From Pseudomonas sp. (GTDB lineage Bacteria > Pseudomonadota > Gammaproteobacteria > Pseudomonadales > Pseudomonadaceae), in NCBI RefSeq assembly GCF_030684895.1, contig NZ_JAUXXP010000080.1:1-64000 (forward strand): 64,000 bases of DNA, written 5' to 3'. A program made the translations under genes and the position numbers. This document shows positions 32,280-41,726 of the stretch, piece by piece. Position 1 is the first letter of the stretch; every line of letters starts with the position of its first letter. The notes beneath the pieces were generated by a model. It was not told where the DNA came from. It ran no database searches and saw only the letters and a program-made list of their open reading frames with translations.

Positions 32280-35200
32280 TTACGGTGTACGTTGCAGCTC
32301 GGTCTTACCGGTGGCACTGGCCAGCAGATGTTCCGGCAAGTCGAGCAGGTCGTCATCGAAGGTTTCCAGCGGCGGCGGGCGCCGCTCGAAGCGCGAGCCG
32401 AGCACCAGCAGGCAGGGGGTCAGCAGCAGGGTAAGTACGGTGGCGAAGCTCAGGCCGCCGGCAATCGCGCTGGACAGCTGGGTCCACCATTGGGTTGACG
32501 GCGCGCCAAAGCCCAGGCTTGGGGTGAGCAGGTCGACGTTGACTCCGATCACCATCGGCACCAGGCCGAGTACCGTGGTCACGGCGGTCAGCAGTACCGG
32601 GCGCAGACGCAGGCTGCCGGTTTCCAGCGCTGCTTCGCGCGGCTCCAAACCCTGGCGGCGCAGCTGGTTGTAGGTGTCGATCAGAATGATGTTGTTGTTC
32701 ACCACGATGCCCGCCAGGGCGATCAGGCCCATGCCGACCATGACGATGCCGAACGACTGGCCGTTGACCAGCAAACCCATCAGCACCCCGGCGGTGGACA
32801 GCACGATGGCCGAGAGCACCAGCAGCGCCTGATAGATGCTGTTGAACTGGGTCACCAGGATGATAAACATCAGGAAGATCGCCACCGCAAAGGCGGTGCC
32901 GAGGAAGGTCGCCGCTTCACGCTGGTCGGCATCTTCGCCGGCGAACTTCACCTGCACATCGCTGGACACCTCGCCCATGGCCTCACGCAGGGCTTGCAGG
33001 CGTTCGTCCAGGCGTGCGCCTTCGGCAATGTCGGCCTGCAGGGTGATGGTGCGATTGCCGTCGACCCGGCGCAGGGTGCCGACCTTGGGCGCCTGTTGCA
33101 GGGAGACGAAGTTGCTTAGCGGAATCTGCCCGGCCGGGGTTTTCAGGGTCAGGCGGCCGAGTTGGTCGAGGGAGCGCCAGTTGGCTGGCAAACGCACGCG
33201 GATATCCACTTCATCGGTGGCGTCTTCCGGGCGATAGGTGGCCAGCTTCAGACCATTGGTGACCATCTGCACCGCATTGCCCACGCTCAGCACGTCCGCA
33301 CCGAAACGCGCGGCCGATTCGCGGTCGACCTTGACCCGCCATTCGATGCCCGGCAGGGCGCGGTCATCTTCGATGTCCTTGAAACCGCCCAGGCGCTGCA
33401 TGTTGGCGCGTACCTGTTCGACCCATTGATCGGCCTTGGCCGGGTCCAGCGAGCTGATCTGCAGCTTCACTGGCTTGCCGCTGCTCGGGCCTTCTTCCTG
33501 TTTGCGGAATTCCAGGACGATGCCGGGGATGTCGGCGGTACGTGTGCTCATGTCCGCGAGAATCTTGCCGGCCGAGCGCCGCTCGTGCCATTCGACGAAC
33601 TGGAACTGCAGGGTGCCGATTACATCTGCCCCGAGCTGGCCGCCTGGTTGCGCCAGAGAGCGGGCGTACAGCGCCTTGACCTCGCTCATGCCGAGCAGGC
33701 GTTTTTCTACTTTCTGCAGCAGCGTGTCCTTTTCCTGTACCGACAGATCACCACGAGCACGTAGCCAGATCTGTGCACTTTCCGGCTCGGTTTCGGGGAA
33801 GAATTCCACGCCATGGTTGAAGCGGCCGTAGGCGGTGTAGATCAGTGCAATGACCGCGAGCATGCCGAGCAGGGTCAGCCCGGGGCGCTTCAGCAGCGTA
33901 CCAAGCAGGCGGCGATAACCGACGGCGCCACGGCCAGGCTGGGTGGCTTGCGGCAGCGGTTGGCCACCAGTGACTGCGCCGAGTACCGGCAGAAATACCA
34001 GGGCCATGGCCAGGGAAGCCAGCAGGCAGACGATCACCGTGGCTGGCAGGTATTTCATAAACTGGCCGACCACCCCGGGCCAGAACAGCAACGGCAGAAA
34101 CACCACCAAGGTGGTGGCGGTGGAAGCGATCACCGGCCAGGCCATTCGCGTGGCGGCGTTGGCCCAGGCCTGGCGTGGCGTCTGCCCCTGATGCAGGTAG
34201 CGGTCGGCCAGCTCGGAGACCACGATGGCGCCGTCCACCAGCATGCCGGCCACCAGAATCAGGCTGAACAGCACGACGATATTCAGGGTGAAGCCGAGCA
34301 TCCAGATCAGCAGGATGCCGGTGAGAAAGGCCCCTGGAATGGTCAGTCCGACTAAGAGAGCCGAGCGCATGCCCATGCTCGCCACCACCAGAATCAGCAC
34401 CAGCACGATGGCGGTCATGACGTTGTTGAGCAGGTCGCTGAGCATGCTCTGCACCTGCTGCGACTGGTCCATGATGTAGCTGACCTTGAGGCCTTCGGGC
34501 AGCAGCGGCTGGGCTTTGACCATCAGCGCCTTGACCTGCTCGATGGTGTCGATGATGTTCGCGCCGCTGCGCTTTGACACCTCCAGCACCACCGCCGGCT
34601 GGCCATTGATTCGCGCAAAGCCGGTGGGGTCTTTGAAGGTGCGGTGAATGGTGGCGACATCGCCGAAGGTCACTACGCTGTTGCCCACTACCTTGATCGG
34701 CATGGACAGCACGTCTTCGAGGTTTTCGATCACTCCGGGCACTTTCATGCTCATGCGCCCGGCACCGGTGTCCAGGCTACCGGCGGCGACCAGGCGGTTG
34801 TTGCGGCTGACCAGGTTGAACAACTCGTTGTAATCGATGCCGTAGCTGTCGAGCACCTGCGGGTCGACGACGATTTCCAGCAGGTCTTCGCGGTCGCCGC
34901 CGATTTCCACCGAGAGCACCTCGGCGATGCCTTCGACGTTTTCTTTCAGGCGTCGGGCGATGTACACCAACTCGGTTTCGGCAATCGGCCCGGACAGGCC
35001 AATCGACAGCACTGGAAACAGCGCCACGTTGACTTCATTGACCGTCGGCTCCTCGGCCTCTTCCGGCAGCTTGCTGCGGGCGGTATCGACCTTCTCGCGC
35101 ACATCGGCAAGGGCCAGCTTGGCATTGAAGCCGGCGTCGAACTCCAGGGTTACCGAGGCATGACCTTCGCTGGCCATGGAACGCATTTCCTTGACCCCTT

Positions 35201-35426
35201 CGAGGCTGCGCAGCTCCTGCTCCAGGGGACGTACCAGCAGGCGTTCGGCGTCTTCCGGGCTGATCCCCTCAAGGCTCACCGAGACATAGATGATTGGAAT
35301 GCTGACGTCCGGGTTGGCTTCCTTGGGGATGGCGAAATACGCCGTCAGGCCGCCAAGCATCAGAAACAGCAGCAACAACAGGCTGGTGCGACTACGGTCC
35401 AGCGCCGCAGCGATCAGGCTATGCAT
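32280..35426 (-). CDS. RND efflux pump inner-membrane transporter (HAE-like)
   Basis: The 1048-residue proton-driven exporter has the RND layout: helix 1 near residues 12-32, a large periplasmic domain, six helices near 330-490, a second periplasmic domain, and six more helices from about 850. The TM4 motif reads GMLVDGAIVV near residue 397, where AcrB-type pumps have two adjacent Asp; only the first Asp remains. It follows its adaptor gene with one base between stop and start, forming a TetR-MFP-RND operon without an outer-membrane channel gene. Substrates unknown. Confidence 0.92.
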   Translation of the reverse strand: MHSLIAAALDRSRTSLLLLLFLMLGGLTAYFAIPKEANPDVSIPIIYVSVSLEGISPEDAERLLVRPLEQELRSLEGVKEMRSMASEGHASVTLEFDAGFNAKLALADVREKVDTARSKLPEEAEEPTVNEVNVALFPVLSIGLSGPIAETELVYIARRLKENVEGIAEVLSVEIGGDREDLLEIVVDPQVLDSYGIDYNELFNLVSRNNRLVAAGSLDTGAGRMSMKVPGVIENLEDVLSMPIKVVGNSVVTFGDVATIHRTFKDPTGFARINGQPAVVLEVSKRSGANIIDTIEQVKALMVKAQPLLPEGLKVSYIMDQSQQVQSMLSDLLNNVMTAIVLVLILVVASMGMRSALLVGLTIPGAFLTGILLIWMLGFTLNIVVLFSLILVAGMLVDGAIVVSELADRYLHQGQTPRQAWANAATRMAWPVIASTATTLVVFLPLLFWPGVVGQFMKYLPATVIVCLLASLAMALVFLPVLGAVTGGQPLPQATQPGRGAVGYRRLLGTLLKRPGLTLLGMLAVIALIYTAYGRFNHGVEFFPETEPESAQIWLRARGDLSVQEKDTLLQKVEKRLLGMSEVKALYARSLAQPGGQLGADVIGTLQFQFVEWHERRSAGKILADMSTRTADIPGIVLEFRKQEEGPSSGKPVKLQISSLDPAKADQWVEQVRANMQRLGGFKDIEDDRALPGIEWRVKVDRESAARFGADVLSVGNAVQMVTNGLKLATYRPEDATDEVDIRVRLPANWRSLDQLGRLTLKTPAGQIPLSNFVSLQQAPKVGTLRRVDGNRTITLQADIAEGARLDERLQALREAMGEVSSDVQVKFAGEDADQREAATFLGTAFAVAIFLMFIILVTQFNSIYQALLVLSAIVLSTAGVLMGLLVNGQSFGIVMVGMGLIALAGIVVNNNIILIDTYNQLRRQGLEPREAALETGSLRLRPVLLTAVTTVLGLVPMVIGVNVDLLTPSLGFGAPSTQWWTQLSSAIAGGLSFATVLTLLLTPCLLVLGSRFERRPPPLETFDDDLLDLPEHLLASATGKTELQRTP

Positions 35427-35427
35427 A

Positions 35428-36510
35428 TCAGCTGCCCCCTTTGGCCAGCTGGCTGATCACCTGCTGACCCGGCTCGACAAATCCCTGGCCGAGGGTAATC
35501 AAGGCCACCTTGTGCGGCAGGCCGCTGACCCAGGCGCCCTGGTTGTCGACGCTGATCAACTGCACCGGGGTGAATTGCACCGTTTGCTCGTCATCGACCC
35601 ACTTGACGCCATGCCGGCCGGCTTTATCCAGGCTGAGCAGGGCGGGCGACAGGCGATGGGCCAGGGCTTCGCCGGTTTGCACATGCAAGGTCGCGCTGGC
35701 ACCCGCCAGGCGCAGGGCCTGCGGGTTATCGACCTTGACTTCAATGCGGAAGCTGCGTGAGCCGGGGTCGGCGGCGGCGGCGATAAAATGCAGCTCACCC
35801 TGTAATTCACGGCCGTCGAGTAGTTCGACCTTAACCGGCTGCCCCAGCTTGAGCTGGGTGACTTCCTGCTGAGCGATCTGCGCGCTGACCTTGAGCTGGC
35901 TGATGTCCACCAGGGTCAGCAGGCTCTGCCCCGGCTGGACGAAATCGCCCAGCTCGACCATGCGCTGGTCATACACCCCGGCAAACGGCGCGCTGATTTG
36001 TGTGTTGCTTAGCTGAATACGCGCCAGGTCAAGCTCGGCGCGGGCCTTGGCCAGCTCGCTTTGCAGGCGAATCAGCTCGTTGCTGGAAACCAGGTTGCGT
36101 TCACGTAGGCGTTCGGCGGCGCTGGCATCGGCGGCGCGCTGGCGGACATCGGCTTCACCCTTGGCCACCTGGGCTGGGCGGTTGTCCGTGGACAGGCTGA
36201 GCAGCAGTTGGCCTTGCTTGACCGGGTTGCCCTTGTCCTGATCCAGACGAATCACCGTGCCGCTGATCTGCGAACGCAATTCGACTCGGCGCCAGGCTTC
36301 GATCTGCCCCTGCACCACATGCTGGCGCTGCATCGGGCTGGCTTCCAGCCACTGCACTTCAACCTTGGTCAGGCCCTTTTCCTCTGCAGGCGCATCGGCT
36401 GAGGCGGTTTCCTGAGCCTTGAACAGCGAGCCGCTGATCAGCCAGAGCACGAGCAACAGACTGATGGCGATGGCGATCAACCAGGGGCGTTTGGACAGCT
36501 GAGTGAACAT
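35428..36510 (-). CDS. RND efflux periplasmic adaptor (membrane fusion protein)
   Basis: The 360-residue protein has an N-terminal membrane anchor (about residues 9-28), a barrel-sandwich/lipoyl region (VELRSQISGTVIRLDQDKGNPVKQGQLLLSL), a helical hairpin (RQRAADASAAERLRERNLVSSNELIRLQSELAKARAELDLARIQLSN) and beta-barrel domains. It links the RND pump to an outer-membrane channel. It sits six bases behind the TetR gene and one base before the pump gene, so all three are one transcript. Confidence 0.92.
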   Translation of the reverse strand: MFTQLSKRPWLIAIAISLLLVLWLISGSLFKAQETASADAPAEEKGLTKVEVQWLEASPMQRQHVVQGQIEAWRRVELRSQISGTVIRLDQDKGNPVKQGQLLLSLSTDNRPAQVAKGEADVRQRAADASAAERLRERNLVSSNELIRLQSELAKARAELDLARIQLSNTQISAPFAGVYDQRMVELGDFVQPGQSLLTLVDISQLKVSAQIAQQEVTQLKLGQPVKVELLDGRELQGELHFIAAAADPGSRSFRIEVKVDNPQALRLAGASATLHVQTGEALAHRLSPALLSLDKAGRHGVKWVDDEQTVQFTPVQLISVDNQGAWVSGLPHKVALITLGQGFVEPGQQVISQLAKGGS

Positions 36511-36516
36511 GGCAGG

Positions 36517-37185
36517 TTACTCGTGACTATGTGGTTGAGCGGGCGCTTGAGCAAGCAGTTCGGCCGCCTGGGTACGCAGGCCGGCAATGATGAAATCGGT
36601 GACGCGGGCAAAGTAATCATCCAGGGCAATCGGCTCGGCCCAGTGGGCAAAGCCACCGGAGGCGATACGCGCCATCACCCCGTTGACGCAGGCTTCGACG
36701 CCCCACAACAGGTTCTGGCAGTCGGCCTGGCTCAGTGCCTGGTTGTTCAAGGCAACGCCGAGCATGTCGCTGAAGAACAGCTGGAATTCGCGCTCCATAT
36801 CGAGGAACTGCTGGCGATACGGGGTTTCCAGGCGCTCCTGAAACTCCGGACGGTCACAGTGCAGGCACAGCTGCGCCTGGATCGGGTTGGCCAGCATCTG
36901 CTCGAAGGCGCGGTGGATCACCCGGCGCATGGCGTCCTGCGCGGGGCTGGCGGCATGCAGTTTGCGCAGTTCCAAGAGGTTTTCGCGGCTGAGGTCGAGC
37001 ACCAGGCGCGCATACAGCGCTTCCTTGCTGGGGAAGTGCTTGTACACCGTGCCTTTGCCGATACCGGCGGCAATCGCCACTTCGGCAATGGTCACGCGGT
37101 CCCAGGGCTGCTCGGCAAACAGCTGACGGGCGGCGGCGAGGATGGCGTTCTCGCGTTGTTCGAAGAGTTGATCTTGGTAGCGCAT
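36517..37185 (-). CDS. TetR-family transcriptional regulator of the efflux operon
   Basis: The 222-residue protein has an N-terminal helix-turn-helix (ILAAARQLFAEQPWDRVTIAEVAIAAGIGKGTVYKHFPSKEALYARLV) and a ligand-binding C-terminal domain ending in a His-rich tail. It is the first gene of the operon and probably represses it through the tandem palindromes just upstream of its start codon. The inducing ligand is unknown. Confidence 0.93.
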   Translation of the reverse strand: MRYQDQLFEQRENAILAAARQLFAEQPWDRVTIAEVAIAAGIGKGTVYKHFPSKEALYARLVLDLSRENLLELRKLHAASPAQDAMRRVIHRAFEQMLANPIQAQLCLHCDRPEFQERLETPYRQQFLDMEREFQLFFSDMLGVALNNQALSQADCQNLLWGVEACVNGVMARIASGGFAHWAEPIALDDYFARVTDFIIAGLRTQAAELLAQAPAQPHSHE

Positions 37186-37204
37186 GGAGGTTTATCAGTG
37201 GTTG

Positions 37205-37235
37205 TGACCGGTGGTCATGCTATGACTGTTGGTCA
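37205..37235. promoter_or_regulatory. Tandem palindromic operator, likely TetR binding sites
   Basis: Two related 13-base palindromes, TGACCGGTGGTCA (37205-37217) and TGACTGTTGGTCA (37223-37235), lie 18 bases apart centre to centre and 20 bases before the tetR start. This arrangement suits cooperative binding of two TetR dimers and autoregulation. Confidence 0.65.
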
Positions 37236-37290
37236 CGGCTGGGCAAGCCTGCAGTTGTAACAGGCTTTGCCGTGGTTTGATGCGAGAGGG

Positions 37291-38058
37291 CTATTCGGGG
37301 GCGGCGGGGGTGTTGAACTGCTGCCAGATTTGTGCGTAACGGCCGTTGTCCTTGAGTTCACGCAGGCCCTGGTCGAACAGTTGCTGCAGGCGTTCACTCT
37401 CGGGCAACTGGCGGGAGAAGATCAGGTGGTAATCCCAGGCCTCATAGGTTTGTGTGGTGGTCAGGCGTGCCCGCTCCTTGGCGCTGAGCTGATTGAGCAC
37501 ATGGCTGCCCGAGCCTTTGACGATGTCCACCGCATCAATGCGCCCGGCGGCCAGTTTGCGCAGGTTGATCAGCTCATCTCCGCTGGCTTCGTACTGCACC
37601 CAGCCGCGCTGTTCGGCTTGTTCCAGCACCGGCATCTTCGCCGAACCCAGTGGAATGCCGATGCGCAGGCCATTGAGCTGCTCGGCTCCGGCTAGGCTAC
37701 CGTCCCAGGCGATGGGTTTGTCGCGGCGGTAGAACAGCACCACTTCATCGCGATACACCACCGCGGAAAACAGACAGTCGGCCTCGCGTTCCGGCGTACG
37801 GCCCCAGATCGCCGAGGCTTGCCAGCGACCCTGCTTGACCTCCGTGTAGGCGCGCTTCCACGGGAAGAAGCCGTATTCCACGCTGACGCCCTGGGTGGCA
37901 AAGGCTTCGTTGAGCAACTGCGGCACCACGCCATAGTGCGGCAGCGTCTCACCGATAAAGGGCGGCCATTCGCCGATGGCGATGCGGATCTGTTCCTGAC
38001 TCTGTGCGGGCTGGCAGAAGCCGACACAAACCAGCAGGGCGGTGAGCAAACGGCGCAT
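37291..38058 (-). CDS. Orphan periplasmic solute-binding protein (family 3-like)
   Basis: The 255-residue protein has a signal peptide ending PAQSQ and a binding domain opening IRIAIGEWPPFIGETLPHYGVVPQLLNEAF, the typical amino-acid SBP start. It also has YGFFPWKRAYTEVKQGRWQASAIW, a segment shared with two other orphan binding proteins of this window. No ABC transporter genes are near, so it may be a receptor-feeding or uptake-independent protein. It is flanked by metR on the same strand and divergently by the tetR operator region. Confidence 0.8.
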   Translation of the reverse strand: MRRLLTALLVCVGFCQPAQSQEQIRIAIGEWPPFIGETLPHYGVVPQLLNEAFATQGVSVEYGFFPWKRAYTEVKQGRWQASAIWGRTPEREADCLFSAVVYRDEVVLFYRRDKPIAWDGSLAGAEQLNGLRIGIPLGSAKMPVLEQAEQRGWVQYEASGDELINLRKLAAGRIDAVDIVKGSGSHVLNQLSAKERARLTTTQTYEAWDYHLIFSRQLPESERLQQLFDQGLRELKDNGRYAQIWQQFNTPAAPE

Positions 38059-38094
38059 GCAGTGCTCGATATTCAGGCGGCGGGTTATGCAAGC

Positions 38095-39015
38095 TTAGCC
38101 GCGTGCCACGCTGACGCCTTCCAGATTGGCGAAGGAGGTGTCCTTGGCGGTCAGCAGAAAATCGCGCATAAACGGCGCATCGAGCATATCGGTGCGGATG
38201 CCGGCATACAGGGTGGCGAACAGGCCCTTGTCGCCCAGGCGCTTGGCGGTCACGTAACCGCGCGAGCTGTATTCATGCAGCGCCCAGTTGGGCAGGCCGC
38301 ACACGCCACGGCCGCTGGCCACCAGCTGCATCATCATCACCGTCAGCTCGGAGGTGCGCACCTGGGCCGGCTCAACATCCGCTGGTTCGAGAAAGCGGGT
38401 GAAGATATCCAGGCGGTCGCGGTCCACTGGGTAGGTGATCAGGGTTTCTGTGGCCAGGTCCTGCGGTTTGATGCACGGCTTGCTCGCCAGCGGATGCTGG
38501 TTGGCCACGGCCAGCATGGCTTCGTAGGTAAACAGCGGCACATAGGTGATACCGGCCAGCTCCAGTGGATCGCTGGTTACCACCAGGTCGAGATCGCCAC
38601 GGGCCAGGGCCGGCAACGGAGCGAAGGAGAAACCCGAGGCCAGGTCCAACTCGACTTCCGGCCAGGCATCGCGGAACTGATCGATGGTCGGCATCAGCCA
38701 CTGGAAGCAGCTGTGGCATTCGATGGCCATATGCAGGCGTCCGGCAGTGCCGCCAGCCAGGCGCGCCAGATCGCGTTCGGCACCGCGCAACAGCGGCAAT
38801 ACCGTGTCGGACAGTTGTAACAAGCGCAGCCCGGCGCTGGTAAAACGCACCGGCTTGGTTTTGCGCACAAACAGCTGCATGCCCAGGCGCTCTTCCAGCT
38901 CTTTGAACTGATGCGACAGTGCTGATTGAGTCAGGTGCAGGCGCTCGGCGGCGTCCACCAGGCTTTCGCTTTCGCGCAGGGCATGCAGGGTTTTCAGGTG
39001 GCGCAATTCGAGCAT
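38095..39015 (-). CDS. metR: LysR-type regulator of methionine synthesis MetR
   Basis: The 306-residue protein has an N-terminal LysR helix-turn-helix (LRHLKTLHALRESESLVDAAERLHLTQSALSHQFKELEERLG) and a C-terminal sensor domain that binds homocysteine in the family. It is divergent from metE, the classical MetR target. The ATG at 39015 gives the expected N-terminus MLELRHLKTL; the open frame upstream to 39108 runs through a palindromic repeat and is not used. Confidence 0.94.
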   Translation of the reverse strand: MLELRHLKTLHALRESESLVDAAERLHLTQSALSHQFKELEERLGMQLFVRKTKPVRFTSAGLRLLQLSDTVLPLLRGAERDLARLAGGTAGRLHMAIECHSCFQWLMPTIDQFRDAWPEVELDLASGFSFAPLPALARGDLDLVVTSDPLELAGITYVPLFTYEAMLAVANQHPLASKPCIKPQDLATETLITYPVDRDRLDIFTRFLEPADVEPAQVRTSELTVMMMQLVASGRGVCGLPNWALHEYSSRGYVTAKRLGDKGLFATLYAGIRTDMLDAPFMRDFLLTAKDTSFANLEGVSVARG

Positions 39016-39035
39016 GGCGGGCCTCGGCGGGAGGG

Positions 39036-39112
39036 TAGGGTGGATGACGCTGTTTTCATCCACCATTGGCAAACACGGGCGGTGGTGGATGGATAAAGCG
39101 TCATCCACCCTA
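39036..39112. repeat. Long imperfect palindrome between metR and metE
   Basis: Two 30-base arms (39036-39065 and 39083-39112) are inverted complements with about four mismatches; each contains GGGTGGATGACGCT. It lies 21 bases upstream of the metR start. The look is that of a dispersed REP-like or MITE-like element inserted in the divergent regulatory region. Confidence 0.75.
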
Positions 39113-39145
39113 CATGAATAAAACTATAGATCAAGGCGAATAGAT

Positions 39146-39158
39146 TGAGTTTGTCTCA
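39146..39158. promoter_or_regulatory. Candidate MetR binding site
   Basis: TGAGTTTGTCTCA is a perfect TGAG-N5-CTCA palindrome, close to the MetR consensus TGAA-N5-TTCA, and lies about 58 bases before the metE start. Confidence 0.5.
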
Positions 39159-39215
39159 CTTAGACAGGATGCCGAGAATAGCCAGCATCTTATTGATCTG
39201 CTGGAGCGTTCTGAC

Positions 39216-41519
39216 ATGGCCTTGTCCCATTCCCTTGGTTTTCCGCGTATCGGTCGCGACCGTGAACTGAAAAAAGCCCTGGAGGCCTACTGGAAAGGCG
39301 AGCTGGACGAAGCCGGCCTGCAAGCGGTGGGTCGCGAGCTGCGCGCCGCCCACTGGCAGCTGCAGAAGGACGCCGGCATCGACCTGCTGCCGGTCGGCGA
39401 CTTTGCTTGGTACGACCAGGTGCTGACCCACTCGCTGAGCTTCGGCGTGATCCCCGAACGTTTCCGCCCGGCAGACGGTAAGCCGACCCTGGATACCTTG
39501 TTCGGCATGGCGCGCGGTGCCGTTGCAAACAAGAGCAGCCAGAGCGCCTGCTGCGGTGCGCACGCGCAAGAGATGACCAAATGGTTCGATACCAACTACC
39601 ACTACCTGGTCCCCGAATTCAGCGCCGATCAGCAGTTCCAGCTGAGCTGGGAGCAACTGTTTGATGAAGTAGAAGAAGCGCGCGCCCTGGGCCATCGCGT
39701 CAAACCGGTGCTGATTGGCCCGCTGACCTATTTGTGGCTGGGCAAGGCCAAGGGTAGCGAGTTCGATCGTCTCGACCTGCTGGAGCGGTTGTTGCCGGTC
39801 TATGGCGAGATCCTGCAGCGCTTGGCCGCCCAGGGTGTGGAGTGGGTGCAGATCGATGAGCCGATTCTGGTGCTGGACCTGCCGCAAGCCTGGAAGAATG
39901 CCTTCGAGCGTGCCTATAACCTGCTGCAGCGCGAGCCCGGCAAGAAGCTGATCGCCACCTATTTCGCTGGCCTGGAAGACAACCTCGGCCTGGCCGCCAG
40001 CCTGCCGGTGGATGGCCTGCATATCGACCTGGTGCGCGCCCCCGAGCAGTTCCCGAGCATTCTCGACCGCCTGCCGGCCTACAAGGTGCTGTCGCTGGGT
40101 GTGGTCAACGGCCGCAACGTCTGGCGCACTGATCTGCAGCCGGTTCTGCAGATTCTGCAGCAGGCTCAGGAGCGCTTGGGTGAGCGCCTGTGGGTGGCGC
40201 CGAGCTGCTCGCTGCTGCACAGCCCGGTCGATCTGAACCGGGAAGACCAGCTGGATGCCGAGCTGAAAAGCTGGCTGGCGTTTGCCGTGCAGAAGTGCGA
40301 GGAAGTCGCGCTGCTGACCACCGCCCTGAATGACCCGCAGAACGCCCAGGTGCAGGCCGCACTGGCAGCAAGCCAAACCGTGCAGGCCAGCCGCGCGCAA
40401 TCACCGCGCATCCACAAACCGGCCGTGCAGGCACGTCTGGCCGCGATTACTGCCGCCGATAGCCAACGCCAATCGCCATTTGCCACACGTATCGAGCAGC
40501 AGCGCGCGCGTCTGCAGTTGCCGGCGTTCCCTACGACCACCATTGGCTCGTTCCCGCAGACAGCTTCGATCCGTCTGGCACGCCAGGCGTTCAAGGCCGG
40601 CAAACTGTCGGCGAGTGATTACACCGAGGCCATGCACAGCGAGATTCGCCACGCCGTCGAGGTGCAGGAAAACCTCGGCCTGGATGTGCTGGTGCACGGT
40701 GAGGCCGAGCGCAACGACATGGTCGAGTACTTTGCCGAGCAGCTTGATGGCTATGCCTTTACCCGTTTCGGCTGGGTGCAGAGCTACGGCTCGCGCTGCG
40801 TCAAGCCGGCGCTGATCTATGGCGACCTGAGCCGGCCAAAAGCCATGACCGTGGCCTGGATCGGCTACGCGCAAACCCTCACCCGCAAAGTGATGAAGGG
40901 CATGCTGACCGGCCCGGTGACCATGCTGATGTGGTCTTTCCTGCGTGACGATATTTCCCGCGAACAGCAGGCGCGGCAGTTGGCCCTGGCGATTCGTGAC
41001 GAGGTGGTGGACCTGGAAACGGCCGGCATCAAGATCATCCAGATCGACGAAGCCGCCTTCCGTGAAGGTTTGCCGCTGCGTCAGGCGCAGTGGCAGGGGT
41101 ACCTGAACTGGGCCACCGAAGCCTTCCGCCTGTGCGCCTCGGGCGTGCGCGATGCAACGCAGATCCACACCCATATGTGCTACAGCGAGTTTAACGATGT
41201 GATTGAGTCCATCGCCGCCATGGATGCCGACGTGATCACCATCGAGACCTCACGCTCGGACATGGAGCTGCTGGAAGCATTCGAACGCTTCGACTACCCC
41301 AACGATATTGGCCCCGGCGTCTATGACATCCACTCGCCACGGGTGCCGGACAGCAGTGAGATGGTCAAATTGCTGCGCAAGGCCGCCCAGCGTATTCCCG
41401 CCGAACGCCTGTGGGTCAACCCGGACTGCGGCCTGAAAACCCGCGCCTGGCCCGAGACTGAGGCGGCGTTGATCAATATGGTGTCTGCCGCACGGCAGTT
41501 GCGCACCGAGCTGGCCTGA
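39216..41519 (+). CDS. metE: Cobalamin-independent methionine synthase
   Basis: The 767-residue enzyme transfers the methyl group of 5-methyltetrahydropteroyltri-glutamate to homocysteine. The N-terminal half begins [20 protein letters not shown]; the C-terminal catalytic half begins near residue 440 ([13 protein letters not shown]). Zinc ligands are present in HTHMCYSEF (about 651-655) and NPDCGLKTR (about 735), matching His641/Cys643/Cys726 of E. coli MetE. GGAG lies eight bases before the ATG. It is divergent from metR. A REP-like pair follows the stop. Confidence 0.97.
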   Translation: MALSHSLGFPRIGRDRELKKALEAYWKGELDEAGLQAVGRELRAAHWQLQKDAGIDLLPVGDFAWYDQVLTHSLSFGVIPERFRPADGKPTLDTLFGMARGAVANKSSQSACCGAHAQEMTKWFDTNYHYLVPEFSADQQFQLSWEQLFDEVEEARALGHRVKPVLIGPLTYLWLGKAKGSEFDRLDLLERLLPVYGEILQRLAAQGVEWVQIDEPILVLDLPQAWKNAFERAYNLLQREPGKKLIATYFAGLEDNLGLAASLPVDGLHIDLVRAPEQFPSILDRLPAYKVLSLGVVNGRNVWRTDLQPVLQILQQAQERLGERLWVAPSCSLLHSPVDLNREDQLDAELKSWLAFAVQKCEEVALLTTALNDPQNAQVQAALAASQTVQASRAQSPRIHKPAVQARLAAITAADSQRQSPFATRIEQQRARLQLPAFPTTTIGSFPQTASIRLARQAFKAGKLSASDYTEAMHSEIRHAVEVQENLGLDVLVHGEAERNDMVEYFAEQLDGYAFTRFGWVQSYGSRCVKPALIYGDLSRPKAMTVAWIGYAQTLTRKVMKGMLTGPVTMLMWSFLRDDISREQQARQLALAIRDEVVDLETAGIKIIQIDEAAFREGLPLRQAQWQGYLNWATEAFRLCASGVRDATQIHTHMCYSEFNDVIESIAAMDADVITIETSRSDMELLEAFERFDYPNDIGPGVYDIHSPRVPDSSEMVKLLRKAAQRIPAERLWVNPDCGLKTRAWPETEAALINMVSAARQLRTELA

Positions 41520-41527
41520 TAGCGTTC

Positions 41528-41587
41528 TGTCGCGGCTAAAGCCCCTCCCACGGTTCTGATCAGCTGTGGCAAGGGCTTTAGTTGGCG
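41528..41587. repeat. REP-like inverted pair downstream of metE
   Basis: The sequence CGCGGCTAAAGCCCCTCCCAC is followed after a short spacer by the diverged inverse TGTGGCAAGGGCTTTAG. The first arm is identical over 20 bases to the perfect REP pair at 58391-58446. It may act as a terminator for metE. Confidence 0.7.
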
Positions 41588-41726
41588 CTTCTTGTCGTTA
41601 TAGGAAGACCGCTCGTCTCCCTTCATCAAACTGTCACGCTTGTGTGGCAGCGCGCTCGTACAAACATCACCACACTCGCGTCTTAATGGGGTGCTGCGTT
41701 CTGCTGTCCCGGGTCTGGGTGATGTT

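Noticed and set aside
37819..38820. A 333-codon plus-strand frame opposite metR and a binding protein gene
   Set aside because: It spans two real genes on the other strand and has no start signal.
39116..39215. Cobalamin riboswitch upstream of metE
   Set aside because: The metE leader is too short and lacks a B12-box-like sequence; only a MetR-like palindrome is visible.
39156..40400. A 414-codon minus-strand open frame opposite metE
   Set aside because: metE is complete with zinc ligands on the plus strand; the reverse frame has no recognisable domain.
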